DNA from: Frankiales bacterium
GTDB lineage: Bacteria > Actinomycetota > Actinomycetes > Mycobacteriales > SCTD01
Length of the DNA stretch: 28,947 bases
Assembly: GCA_025464795.1 (NCBI GenBank)
Contig: JAODNB010000098.1
Coordinates: forward strand, 1-28,947
Direction of reading: 5' to 3'
Each line of letters starts with the position of its first letter. Within the stretch, counting starts at the first letter, position 1. Both the position numbers and the translations under genes were made by a program. Of this stretch, positions 22,501 through 28,947 are shown one piece after another. The notes under the pieces are model-generated. The model did not search any database, was not told where the DNA came from, and saw only the letters and a list, made by a program, of their open reading frames with translations.

Positions 22501-22592
22501 CGGTGCACACAGAAGTTTTTCGAGTTCCGAGCAGATTCGGACAACCAGCCCCGAACAGGGCAGCAAGCGCGGCTCGCACTCGGTGAAAGGCC

Positions 22593-22644
22593 CCGACCGT
22601 GCGCCGTGACGCGGCCGACCGCACGCTCAGACAGGCACGGTCGG
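22593..22644 (-). terminator. Long-loop inverted repeat after DUF5667 gene
   Basis: CCGACCGTGC (22593-22602) and its exact complement GCACGGTCGG (22635-22644) are separated by 32 nt, about 60 nt downstream of the DUF5667 gene stop. It could be a terminator or an operator; the loop is long for a typical intrinsic terminator. Confidence 0.4.
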
Positions 22645-22706
22645 CAGGCGCGCGCCGAGGTGGGCCGGACACCCAGCGGTGCCAGCCAGACGCGCTGAGA
22701 GCCGGG

Positions 22707-23948
22707 CTAGCTCTTGGGCGTGGGCGCCGGCAGCAGACCGCTCAGCACCGGGGGCAGCGTCGGGAGCGAGGTCGGGACCGGTGCCGGGAGCGGGACCGTC
22801 GTGGGCGCCACCGAGGGCAGGATCGTCGGCACGACGGGGACGGGAACGCCCTCCGGCGTCTGGGAGGCAGACGGCGACGGGGAGGGTGAACCCGTAGGCG
22901 TCGGCTCCGTCGACGGGGTCTCGGCAGGCGTCGGCTCGGACGCGGGAGTCGGCTCAGGCGTGGCCTGGGGTGCGACGCAGGTGCAGGCGGGCACGTTGTT
23001 GCTGTCCGTGTCGCCGGTGGGCGACGCGGTCGCACCGGGGGTCGGCGCGGGTTCGGACGGGAGTGTGGGGCCGGCGGCCTGCGGGAAGCAGGAGCCTCCG
23101 CAGGTCCCGATCGAGAGCAGCTGGTTCGCGCTGCTGCCCACATCGGTCACCAGCTGCAGTGACTGCTCGGCGTGCGGCTTGGAGGCCTCGGGGAGGTCCG
23201 GCAGGATCGTGACCAGCGCGGACTGCTCGTCCGAGGAGAAGCTCGCGAGGATCCGGAGCGGCTCGGACTTCCCCGTGGTGCGGTAGGCGTGCTCGAGCAG
23301 CGCACGGCCGCTCTTGGTCTCGCTGTTGAAGGCGGCCAGGGTGTCGTTGATGCGCTGCTGGACGTCGCTGCTCAGCGCAAGGCCTGAAGCCACGGGGAGG
23401 CCGTTCGGTGCGCCGAGGGACAGCTGGCCGTCGCCGTGCGCGAGAGCGGCGACCTCCCGCAGCCTGGTGCCGGCGAACTCGAGGTGCTTGCTGCCGCGGG
23501 CGGTGTCGCCGCTGGTGAAGCTGAGCTGCACGTCCTCGGCCTTGAGCTTCAGGGCGTAGAAGGGGGCTCCGGGCAGGGAGTGGGAGGCAGCGATACCGAC
23601 GCCGGTGAGGGCGATGACCGAGGCCATGGCGCCCGCCGTCGCACCGATGCGACGCTGCGCCGTGCGGGTCTGCGTCCAGGTGACGGCGGAGTCGAGTGCC
23701 CTGCCTGCCGGAGCCGGGGTGTCGACGATCGTGGCTGCCTGGACGGTCGCGACGGCCACCAGGCGGGTCCGGAGCGCGGACCGGAACTCGGTACGGGGTG
23801 CAGCCTTCGGCTCGAGGGCCGGTGCGACGGCGCGCAGCCGGGTGGCGAGAGCGGCGTGCCCGGCGGTCATGGTGCGCGGTCCCGAGACGGCGCCCTCGAG
23901 CAGTCGAGCCAGCTCCTCCACGCGGGAGCGAGTCGCCAGGGGGTTCAT
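22707..23948 (-). CDS. DUF5667-type membrane protein, probable BldN anti-sigma factor (RsbN-like)
   Basis: Encodes 413 aa. Residues 1-100 are a cytoplasmic, partly helical domain (SRVEELARLLEG, ALATRLRAV, FRSALRTRLVAV); one membrane helix follows at about 101-121; then a domain with PGAPFYALKLKAEDVQLSF characteristic of DUF5667 (about 125-250), a GTCGGSC/ACTC cysteine pair region, and a ~120-residue Pro/Thr/Ser-rich tail. The arrangement and position right after bldN match RsbN, the membrane anti-sigma factor of Streptomyces BldN, though sequence identity cannot be judged here. AAGGAG lies 7 nt before the ATG, and the gene is 94 nt from bldN, probably in the same transcript. Confidence 0.75.
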   Translation of the reverse strand: MNPLATRSRVEELARLLEGAVSGPRTMTAGHAALATRLRAVAPALEPKAAPRTEFRSALRTRLVAVATVQAATIVDTPAPAGRALDSAVTWTQTRTAQRRIGATAGAMASVIALTGVGIAASHSLPGAPFYALKLKAEDVQLSFTSGDTARGSKHLEFAGTRLREVAALAHGDGQLSLGAPNGLPVASGLALSSDVQQRINDTLAAFNSETKSGRALLEHAYRTTGKSEPLRILASFSSDEQSALVTILPDLPEASKPHAEQSLQLVTDVGSSANQLLSIGTCGGSCFPQAAGPTLPSEPAPTPGATASPTGDTDSNNVPACTCVAPQATPEPTPASEPTPAETPSTEPTPTGSPSPSPSASQTPEGVPVPVVPTILPSVAPTTVPLPAPVPTSLPTLPPVLSGLLPAPTPKS

Positions 23949-24042
23949 GACGTCGCTCCTTCCATGGTGTCTGCGGCTGTCTCCCCCTGCAACGACGGTG
24001 GGGTCTCAACAGTGACGGGCAGAGCGCCGAAAGAAGGGTTCG

Positions 24043-24846
24043 TCACAGCTCCACCCCCTCGGGGAGCAACCGGCCCAGCGTGCGGATGGCGCGGTACTGC
24101 AGCGCCTTGATCGCACCGTCGTTCTTGCCCATGACCTGCGCCGTCTCGGCGACCGACATCCCCTGGAGGAAGCGGAGCACGATGCACTCCTGCTGCTCGG
24201 CGTTCAGCTGCTTCACGGCCTCGAGCAGGACCTTGTTCTGCATCGCCTCGAGGACCTCGCCCTCGGGACCTGCCTGCACAGGGGCCGACCCCGACTCGGT
24301 GACGTCGTCGGTCGTCAGCTCCAGCCGGTATCGCCCGCTCTTGTAGTGGTCCGCGATCAGGTTGCGGGCGATGGTCACGAACCAGGCGCCGACGTCACGG
24401 CCCTGCCAGGTGAACGTCCCGATGCGGCGGAGCGCGCGCAGGAAGGTCTCGCTGGTCAGGTCCTCGGCGAGCTGCGCGGAGGCCACCCGGTAGGCGATGT
24501 AGCGGTAGACCTGGTCGACGTACTTGTCGTACAGCTCTCCGAACGCCTCGGCATCGCCCGTCTGCGCGCGCTGCACGAGCCCGATCGCGACGGCGGTGTC
24601 GCCCTCGGGGGCGGCGTGCTGGACGGTGTCGTGCTCGGGGACGGACGGGGAGGGCACCGGTGCAGGGGTGACGCGGGCATGAGAGGCCACCGCGAAGGCG
24701 GGCAACCGGTTCCCGTCGAGCAGGTCCCGACCGGTGCGTGCCGCGCGGGCGTGCCGCCCGAGCTGCTCGTTGCGCGCCTCTGCCACGGCCGCACGCAGGG
24801 CTGACAGGCCCTGCTGGCTCGGCTGGTTCGGACGGCTCATGGGCAT
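24043..24846 (-). CDS. bldN: ECF sigma factor, BldN family
   Basis: Encodes 267 aa. Region 2 runs from about 95 to 165 (AFGELYDKYVDQVYRYI, LAEDLTSETFLRALRRIGTFTWQGR, FVTIARNLIADHYKS); region 4 from about 205 to 262 (AVKQLNAEQQECIVLRFLQGMSVAETAQVMGKNDGAIKALQYRAIRTLGRLLP). LTSETFLRALRRIGTFTWQGRD and the region 4 helix are near-identical to my recollection of Streptomyces BldN, which controls chaplin, rodlin and bldM transcription. About 88 residues precede region 2; Streptomyces BldN is made as a proprotein with an N-terminal extension of similar length. The ATG at 24846 is followed two codons later by another ATG; neither has a strong ribosome binding site. Confidence 0.92.
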   Translation of the reverse strand: MPMSRPNQPSQQGLSALRAAVAEARNEQLGRHARAARTGRDLLDGNRLPAFAVASHARVTPAPVPSPSVPEHDTVQHAAPEGDTAVAIGLVQRAQTGDAEAFGELYDKYVDQVYRYIAYRVASAQLAEDLTSETFLRALRRIGTFTWQGRDVGAWFVTIARNLIADHYKSGRYRLELTTDDVTESGSAPVQAGPEGEVLEAMQNKVLLEAVKQLNAEQQECIVLRFLQGMSVAETAQVMGKNDGAIKALQYRAIRTLGRLLPEGVEL

Positions 24847-24965
24847 CGCTCATCAGCGGCACACGTGGCACCAGCCACGGCCGCACGGCACTGCCCGACG
24901 ACGTGCAAGCGAGCTCCGTTCCACGTCTGGGTCCCTGGTGGGCCCGCCGACGTGCCAGGTGGTCC

Positions 24966-24971
24966 ATATTA
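24966..24971 (-). promoter_or_regulatory. Candidate -10 element TAATAT of bldN
   Basis: TAATAT on the minus strand is an unusually AT-rich -10-like hexamer in GC-rich surroundings, about 120 nt before the bldN start, giving a leader of about 110 nt. No clear -35 is seen 16-18 nt upstream. Confidence 0.45.
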
Positions 24972-25018
24972 GGGCCAGGGGTCATGCTTGGCCGGAAAAG
25001 GTCCTCCCTTGGTGTCGG

Positions 25019-25030
25019 CAGCACGTGCTG
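25019..25030. promoter_or_regulatory. 12-bp palindrome CAGCACGTGCTG upstream of bldN
   Basis: A perfect 12-bp palindrome about 48 bp upstream of the bldN -10 and 18 bp past the stop of the response regulator gene. It could be an operator for a dimeric regulator. As a terminator hairpin it would have almost no loop, so the operator reading is preferred, weakly. Confidence 0.3.
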
Positions 25031-25048
25031 GCGCCCTGAGCCCGACAG

Positions 25049-25438
25049 CTAGCGCTCCTTGGCAACCGCGAGCGTGAGCCGGGTGAGCTCCCGCGCGAGC
25101 CGCGGCATGCCCTCGACCTTGCCGAGGCACAGCGCCGCGCCCACGGCCAGGGCCTCCCGCTCCACGTCGGCGTCGACGTAAGCGGTGTAGAGGACGACTT
25201 GCTGACCAGGACGCTCGGCGCGCAGCCTGCGCGTCGCCTCCAGGCCGTCGATGCCAGGCATCCGCAGGTCCATGACGACCACGTGGGGGTCGGTCTCCGC
25301 GGCGAGCACCAGTGCGGCCTCGCCGCTGTCGGCCGTCCCGACGACGTCGAAGCCGTCGAGGCGCAGCATGTCGGCCACGACCTCGCGCACGTGCTCGGTG
25401 TCGTCGACGACGAGCACCCTCACACCGCGCTGCTCCAC
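25049..25438 (-). CDS. Single-domain response regulator (CheY-like receiver)
   Basis: Encodes 129 aa, a receiver domain with no output domain. Conserved residues: acidic pair Asp12-Asp13 in VVDDTEH, phospho-acceptor Asp57 in VVMDLRMPGIDG, Thr84 in LYTAY and Lys107 in LGKVEG. No histidine kinase is nearby, so the partner is elsewhere in the genome. AGGAGG lies 4 nt before the GTG at 25438; GTG codons at 25423 and 25417 are alternative starts that would leave the fold intact. It is divergent from the penicillin-binding protein gene and on the same strand as bldN, 202 nt upstream of it. Confidence 0.9.
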   Translation of the reverse strand: MEQRGVRVLVVDDTEHVREVVADMLRLDGFDVVGTADSGEAALVLAAETDPHVVVMDLRMPGIDGLEATRRLRAERPGQQVVLYTAYVDADVEREALAVGAALCLGKVEGMPRLARELTRLTLAVAKER

Positions 25439-25468
25439 AAGACCTCCTCGTGATCAAGGTGCGGCACG

Positions 25469-25474
25469 TACCCT
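25469..25474 (+). promoter_or_regulatory. Candidate -10 element TACCCT for PBP gene
   Basis: TACCCT ends 6 nt before the ATG at 25481. The intervening GCCCCT is pyrimidine-rich with no ribosome binding site, consistent with a leaderless transcript. Confidence 0.5.
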
Positions 25475-25480
25475 GCCCCT

Positions 25481-27838
25481 ATGGTCGCGTCCGGTCCAGT
25501 CCCGCCCTCGCGGCGCCCTGGTGTCGCGCCCACACCTGCGGCCCGGCAGGCGGTGATCAGCCGCCGTCGAAGGCGTCGACGCACCCGCCTCGTCGCCCGC
25601 GTGCTGCTCGTCGGCGCCCTGTCTCTGGTCGTCGGGACGGGGGCGTTCGTCGGTGGCCTGCTGGCCGCGCCGATCGACTTCGCGGTCGCGCCGCCGCCCA
25701 CCGCGGCGCTGCTCACCGCCGCGGACGGTCGCCAGTTCGCCACGATCCTGCCCCCGGAGCGACGCGACCCGGTGGCGGCGTCCGAGATCCCCCAGGTGAT
25801 GCGCGACGCCATCATCTCGGCGGAGGACGAGCGCTTCCTCAAGCACAACGGCGTCGACCCGCTGGCCACGGTCCGGGCGGTCTTCCGCGACCTCAGCGGA
25901 GGCGTCTCGCAGGGCGGGTCGACCCTCACCCAGCAGTACGTGAAGAACGCCTACGTCGGCAACGAGCGCTCCGCGATGCGCAAGATCCGGGAGGCCGCCC
26001 TCGCCGTCCGGCTCGAGCAGAAGCTCAGCAAGCAGGAGATCCTCACGGACTACCTCAACGCCCTCTACCTCGGCAACGGCCTGTACGGCGTCCAGGCCGC
26101 GTCGAAGTACTACTTCGGGGTCCCCGTCAAGGACCTCGACGTACCCCGCCACGGTCCCCGCGACCCGCTGCTGGCCATCGCCCGGGCGTCGATCCTCGCG
26201 GGCATCGCGCCCGCTCCCTCCGCGTGGAACCCGGTCAAGGACTTCACCACCGCCCGGCTGCGCCAGCAGTACACGCTGAACCGGATGGTGGTCGGCGGCT
26301 TCATCACGCCGCAGCAGGCGAGTGACGCCTACAGCAAGCGGGAGTACATCCAGCTCGTCCGGCCCGTGCGGCAGCAGCAGGCCGACCAGCCGACGGAGGC
26401 ACCGGAGTTCGCCGACTACGTGAAGGCGAAGATCAAGGCCAGTCCCGGGTACGACGAGGACGTCTTCTTCCGCGGCAGCCTTCGCGTGAAGACGACCCTG
26501 GACCTCGACCTGCAGAAGGCCTTCAACCAGGCGATCAAGGAGGTCCTCCCCCGGGAGTCCGACCCGCAGGCAGCGATCGTTGCGGTGGACTACCGCAACG
26601 GCGACATCAAGGCGATGGCCACCCGGCGCTACGTGCCGCCCGTCACCGACCGGGGCAAGCTCGTCCCGGGCAAGGAGGGCGTCAAGGGCTACCAGCAGAA
26701 GCTCGGGTTCAACCTCGCGACCAACGCGCTGAGGCAGTCCGGCTCGACCATCAAGCCCTTCACGCTCGCGCAGGCCCTGATCGAGGGGCTGACGCTCAAC
26801 ACGACCCGGTACGGCCCCGGGGCCAAGTCCATCCCGAACCCCGGGGGCGTGCCGAACCCGTACGTCCTGCACAACAGCGAGCCGTCCGAGGCCGGGAGCT
26901 TCACCCTGCGTCGGGCCCTCGCGAAGTCGGTCAACACCGTCTACGGTCCGCTCGCCATCGAGGTCGGCCGCACCAAGGTCGCGAAGCTGGCCAAGGCCGC
27001 CGGTCTGTCCGGCAAGATCGAGCCGGGCCCGCTGTCGTTCGGGGTCGGCGGCTCGGTCGAGGTGACCCCGCTGTCCGAGGCGGTCGCCTACGCGACCTTC
27101 GCCAACGGCGGGGTGCACATCGCGCCGCGCACCTACACCGAGGTGCGCGCGAACGCCACGGGCACCAACCCGGGACAGGTCGTGCAGCGCGCGGCCCCCT
27201 CTCCGTCGAAGCGCGTGATGAGCGCGTCGGTGGCGGGCGACGTCGTGAAGGCGCTCACCGACGTCGTGCAGTACGGCACGGCCACCTCCGTGAAGCAGGA
27301 CAGCGTCGTGTTCGGCAAGACCGGTACGACGAACAGCTCGACAGACGCGTGGTTCACGGGGTGCATCCCGGACGAGCACATCTGCGTCGCCACCTGGATG
27401 GGCAACGAGTACAGCAGCTGCGACCTGCTGTCGGCCCGGGATCCCGCCACCAAGAAGCGGCACGCCCTCCAGGTCCAGGGCTCGTGCGGCGGGATGCACG
27501 ACATCGAAGGCGTGCGGGGCCAGATCTTCGGTGGCACCCTGCCGGCGAAGATCTTCGCCAGGGCGCAGCAGATCTACAAGCAGATCCAGGCCGATACCAA
27601 GGCGCGCGCAGCCGGACTCGCGGCCGGGCCCGCGGCTACGTCGACGGCGGCGCCGGTGACCACCTCGACGCGGCACCCGCGCCGCACCCCGTCGCCCACC
27701 CCGGCCGCCCAGGTCGCACCCACCAGGACGGTCGCTCCGAGGCCCACCAAGACCGTGCCGCCGACCCAGGCGCCGACGTCCGCCCCTCCGATCATCATCC
27801 CGTCGCAGCCGCCCCCACCGTCACCGTCCCCCACGTAG
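25481..27838 (+). CDS. Class A penicillin-binding protein (transglycosylase/transpeptidase)
   Basis: Encodes 785 aa that polymerise and cross-link peptidoglycan outside the membrane. A basic cytoplasmic N terminus (RRRRRRR near 28-34) precedes one membrane helix at about 38-60. The GT51 domain has EDERFLKHNGVDP with catalytic Glu115 and GGSTLTQQYVKN (145-156). The transpeptidase domain has the active-site Ser422 in STIK, SVN at 483-485 and KTGTT from 613. A region after KTG carries several cysteines (TGCIP, ICVAT, SCDLL, GSCGG). The last ~85 residues are a Pro/Thr-rich low-complexity tail, common in actinobacterial PBP1 proteins. Preceded by a leaderless-type promoter and divergent from the response regulator. 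Confidence 0.95.
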   Translation: MVASGPVPPSRRPGVAPTPAARQAVISRRRRRRRTRLVARVLLVGALSLVVGTGAFVGGLLAAPIDFAVAPPPTAALLTAADGRQFATILPPERRDPVAASEIPQVMRDAIISAEDERFLKHNGVDPLATVRAVFRDLSGGVSQGGSTLTQQYVKNAYVGNERSAMRKIREAALAVRLEQKLSKQEILTDYLNALYLGNGLYGVQAASKYYFGVPVKDLDVPRHGPRDPLLAIARASILAGIAPAPSAWNPVKDFTTARLRQQYTLNRMVVGGFITPQQASDAYSKREYIQLVRPVRQQQADQPTEAPEFADYVKAKIKASPGYDEDVFFRGSLRVKTTLDLDLQKAFNQAIKEVLPRESDPQAAIVAVDYRNGDIKAMATRRYVPPVTDRGKLVPGKEGVKGYQQKLGFNLATNALRQSGSTIKPFTLAQALIEGLTLNTTRYGPGAKSIPNPGGVPNPYVLHNSEPSEAGSFTLRRALAKSVNTVYGPLAIEVGRTKVAKLAKAAGLSGKIEPGPLSFGVGGSVEVTPLSEAVAYATFANGGVHIAPRTYTEVRANATGTNPGQVVQRAAPSPSKRVMSASVAGDVVKALTDVVQYGTATSVKQDSVVFGKTGTTNSSTDAWFTGCIPDEHICVATWMGNEYSSCDLLSARDPATKKRHALQVQGSCGGMHDIEGVRGQIFGGTLPAKIFARAQQIYKQIQADTKARAAGLAAGPAATSTAAPVTTSTRHPRRTPSPTPAAQVAPTRTVAPRPTKTVPPTQAPTSAPPIIIPSQPPPPSPSPT

Positions 27839-27890
27839 CCGTTGTGGGATGCTGCGGCACCGATCGAGGGTGGACATCGAGGGAGACGTC

Positions 27891-28947
27891 GTGAGCGCGC
27901 GCACCATGGGGAACCTCGCGACGCTCGTCCGCCAGGCCGCCGCGGACACGCCGGACAAGCCTGCTCTGGTCTTCCACCACCAGACCACCTCCTGGGCCGA
28001 GCTCGACGCGCTCGCCTCTGCGGCCGGTCGTGGGCTGCTGGCCCTCGGGCTGCAGCAGGGCGACCGGGTCGCGATCCATCTCGGCAACGTGCCTGAGTTC
28101 GCCATCGCCTACTTCGGCGCCCTCCGCGCAGGTCTCGTCGCGCTGCCTGTGAACACGGGCTACACCGCGAACGAGCTGACGCACGTGCTGACGGACAGCG
28201 GGGCCCGCGTCATCCTCACGGCCCCGTCGACGGCCGGCATCGTTGACGGCTTGGCCGAGCACGTCGTCGTCGCGGGGACGCAGACCTGGCAGGCCCTGCT
28301 CGCGGACGATGCGGACCTGGAGGCGGTCGGCGGCGGCGAGGACCTCGCGGTGCTGCTCTACACGTCCGGGACGAGCGGTCGGCCGAAGGGCGCGATGCTG
28401 ACGCACCGGGCGCTGCTGTCCAACCTCGAGCAGAGCGCGCTGATCGACCCGCCGGTCGTCGCGCAGGACGACGTCGTGCTGCTCGTGCTCCCGCTCTTCC
28501 ACGTGTTCGGCCTCAACGCGGCGCTCGGCATGGTCGCCTGGCACGGCGCGACGGGCGTCCTCGCCGAGCGCTTCGACCCGGTCGAGACCCTCGAGCTGGT
28601 CCGTCGCGATCACGTCACCAACGTCGTGGGGGCGCCCCCGATGTACGTCGCGTGGTCGATGCTCCCCGACGTCGGCGACGCCTTCACCTCCGTGCGCCTC
28701 GCGCTGTCCGGTGCCGCTCCGCTCCCCCCGACGGTGCTGCACCGCGTCCTCGACGTCACCGGCCACCACGTCTTCGAGGGCTACGGCCTCACGGAGACGG
28801 CGCCGGTGCTGACGACCACGCTCATGAGCGAGGTCGCGAAGCCCGGCTCCATCGGCAGGCCGGTTCCCGGCATCGAGCTGAAGCTCCTCGATGAGAGCGG
28901 CTCCCCCGTCGAGGAGGGCGACCCCGGTGAGATCGTCGTCCGGGGTG
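27891..28947 (+). CDS. Acyl-CoA ligase / AMP-binding protein (partial, 3' end outside window)
   Basis: An open frame of 352 codons runs from the GTG at 27891 to the window edge without a stop, so only the N-terminal part of an ANL-superfamily enzyme is seen. Motifs: TSGTSGRPKGAMLTH from residue 158 (ATP phosphate-binding loop), LPLFHVFGLN, GAPPMYV, LSGAAPLPPTV, and YGLTETAP from 298. The order and the YGLTE motif suit a fatty-acid or long-chain acyl-CoA ligase, which activates a carboxylic acid with ATP and CoA; the chain length cannot be predicted. GAGGGAG at 27879-27885 lies 5 nt before the start. It follows the PBP gene by 52 nt on the same strand, with no clear terminator between them. 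Confidence 0.9.
   Translation, partial: MSARTMGNLATLVRQAAADTPDKPALVFHHQTTSWAELDALASAAGRGLLALGLQQGDRVAIHLGNVPEFAIAYFGALRAGLVALPVNTGYTANELTHVLTDSGARVILTAPSTAGIVDGLAEHVVVAGTQTWQALLADDADLEAVGGGEDLAVLLYTSGTSGRPKGAMLTHRALLSNLEQSALIDPPVVAQDDVVLLVLPLFHVFGLNAALGMVAWHGATGVLAERFDPVETLELVRRDHVTNVVGAPPMYVAWSMLPDVGDAFTSVRLALSGAAPLPPTVLHRVLDVTGHHVFEGYGLTETAPVLTTTLMSEVAKPGSIGRPVPGIELKLLDESGSPVEEGDPGEIVVRG

Larger units (their letters stand above)
22364..22706. other. 343-nt intergenic region upstream of LPXTG gene
   Basis: Contains no gene I can support. The open frames crossing it lack a ribosome binding site. It is locally less GC-rich than its surroundings (e.g. AGAAGTTTTTCGAG near 22511) and includes the candidate sigma-BldN-type promoter at 22473-22500, a small dyad TCCGA/TCGGA at 22526-22541 and the inverted repeat at 22593-22644. 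It therefore holds the leader of the surface-protein gene and the 3' end of the DUF5667 gene transcript. Confidence 0.6.
24847..25048. other. Upstream region of bldN
   Basis: A 202-nt non-coding stretch between bldN and the response regulator gene. It contains the candidate -10 at 24966-24971, a leader hairpin CGTGGC-ACCA-GCCACG at 24864-24879, and the palindrome at 25019-25030. The length suggests regulated expression of bldN. No small gene is supported. Confidence 0.6.

Noticed and set aside
22364..22672. Upstream extension of the LPXTG gene
   Set aside because: It adds 103 Arg-rich residues before a classic signal peptide; the ATG at 22363 has a good AAGGGGA ribosome binding site.
25454..27676. 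740-codon open frame on the minus strand
   Set aside because: It is antisense to the class A PBP, whose motifs are unmistakable. Its translation is Arg/Gly/Val/Asp-rich with no domain, as expected for the complement of GC-biased codons.
1..28947. CRISPR arrays, tRNA or rRNA genes, insertion sequences, attachment sites
   Set aside because: No repeated spacer-repeat structure, cloverleaf, transposase motif or flanking direct repeats were seen on reading both strands; a tRNA or covariance search could confirm.

Overview
The window is chromosomal DNA of a high-GC actinobacterium. The evidence is strong G/C third-position bias with many GTG starts, mycothiol synthesis (mshA), an SsgB-type cell-division regulator, a BldN-type ECF sigma factor and the tiny basic ribosomal protein bS22. 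SsgB plus BldN suggests a morphologically complex or spore-forming lineage outside the mycobacteria, but I cannot name the genus. I see no mobile element, tRNA, rRNA or CRISPR array.

Layout. 1-992: an ssgB-like gene (+), a terminator and a conserved hypothetical (-). 1002-3167 (-): a short-chain dehydrogenase, a class I methyltransferase and an MgtC/SapB membrane protein in one tight operon. 3258-5279: mshA (+) convergent with gpmA (-). 5358-8006: a large secreted beta-propeller (sialidase-like) protein with a C-terminal LAATG sorting signal. 7993-9284 (-): a cysteine-rich protein translationally coupled to a YbjN protein. 9346-16365 (+): a sugar isomerase/epimerase-like TIM barrel, a methyltransferase, an HLD-I haloalkane dehalogenase, proline dehydrogenase, proC, a secreted gluzincin protease and an AcuC/HDAC-like deacetylase. 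16517-19811 (+): an excisionase-type HTH protein, bS22, a SAM-hydrolase-family protein with altered catalytic residues, a Rv0501-like epimerase and a PlsC-like acyltransferase. 19894-20814 (-): a HAD-IB phosphatase. 20894-24846 (-): bldN, a DUF5667/RsbN-like membrane protein and an LPXTG-type surface protein. 25049-25438 (-): a single-domain response regulator. 25481-27838 (+): a class A penicillin-binding protein. 27891-end (+): the first ~350 codons of an acyl-CoA ligase, cut by the window edge.

From memory, gene order around mshA, gpmA, the Cys-rich gene, the TIM barrel, proC, HTH, bS22, epimerase, acyltransferase and HAD phosphatase parallels M. tuberculosis Rv0484c-Rv0505c. Here it is interrupted by lineage-specific genes and lacks senX3-regX3 and ppx2 between the shared markers.

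Two observations stand out. First, at least eight genes begin 6-8 nt after a TANNNT (-10-like) hexamer, and most have no good ribosome binding site, which points to leaderless transcription. In three of them the hexamer contains the stop codon of the upstream gene. Second, the bldN / membrane-protein / LPXTG gene order, together with a CGTCAC-N16-CGTTGA element upstream of the surface-protein gene, suggests a compact sigma-BldN-controlled cell-surface module.
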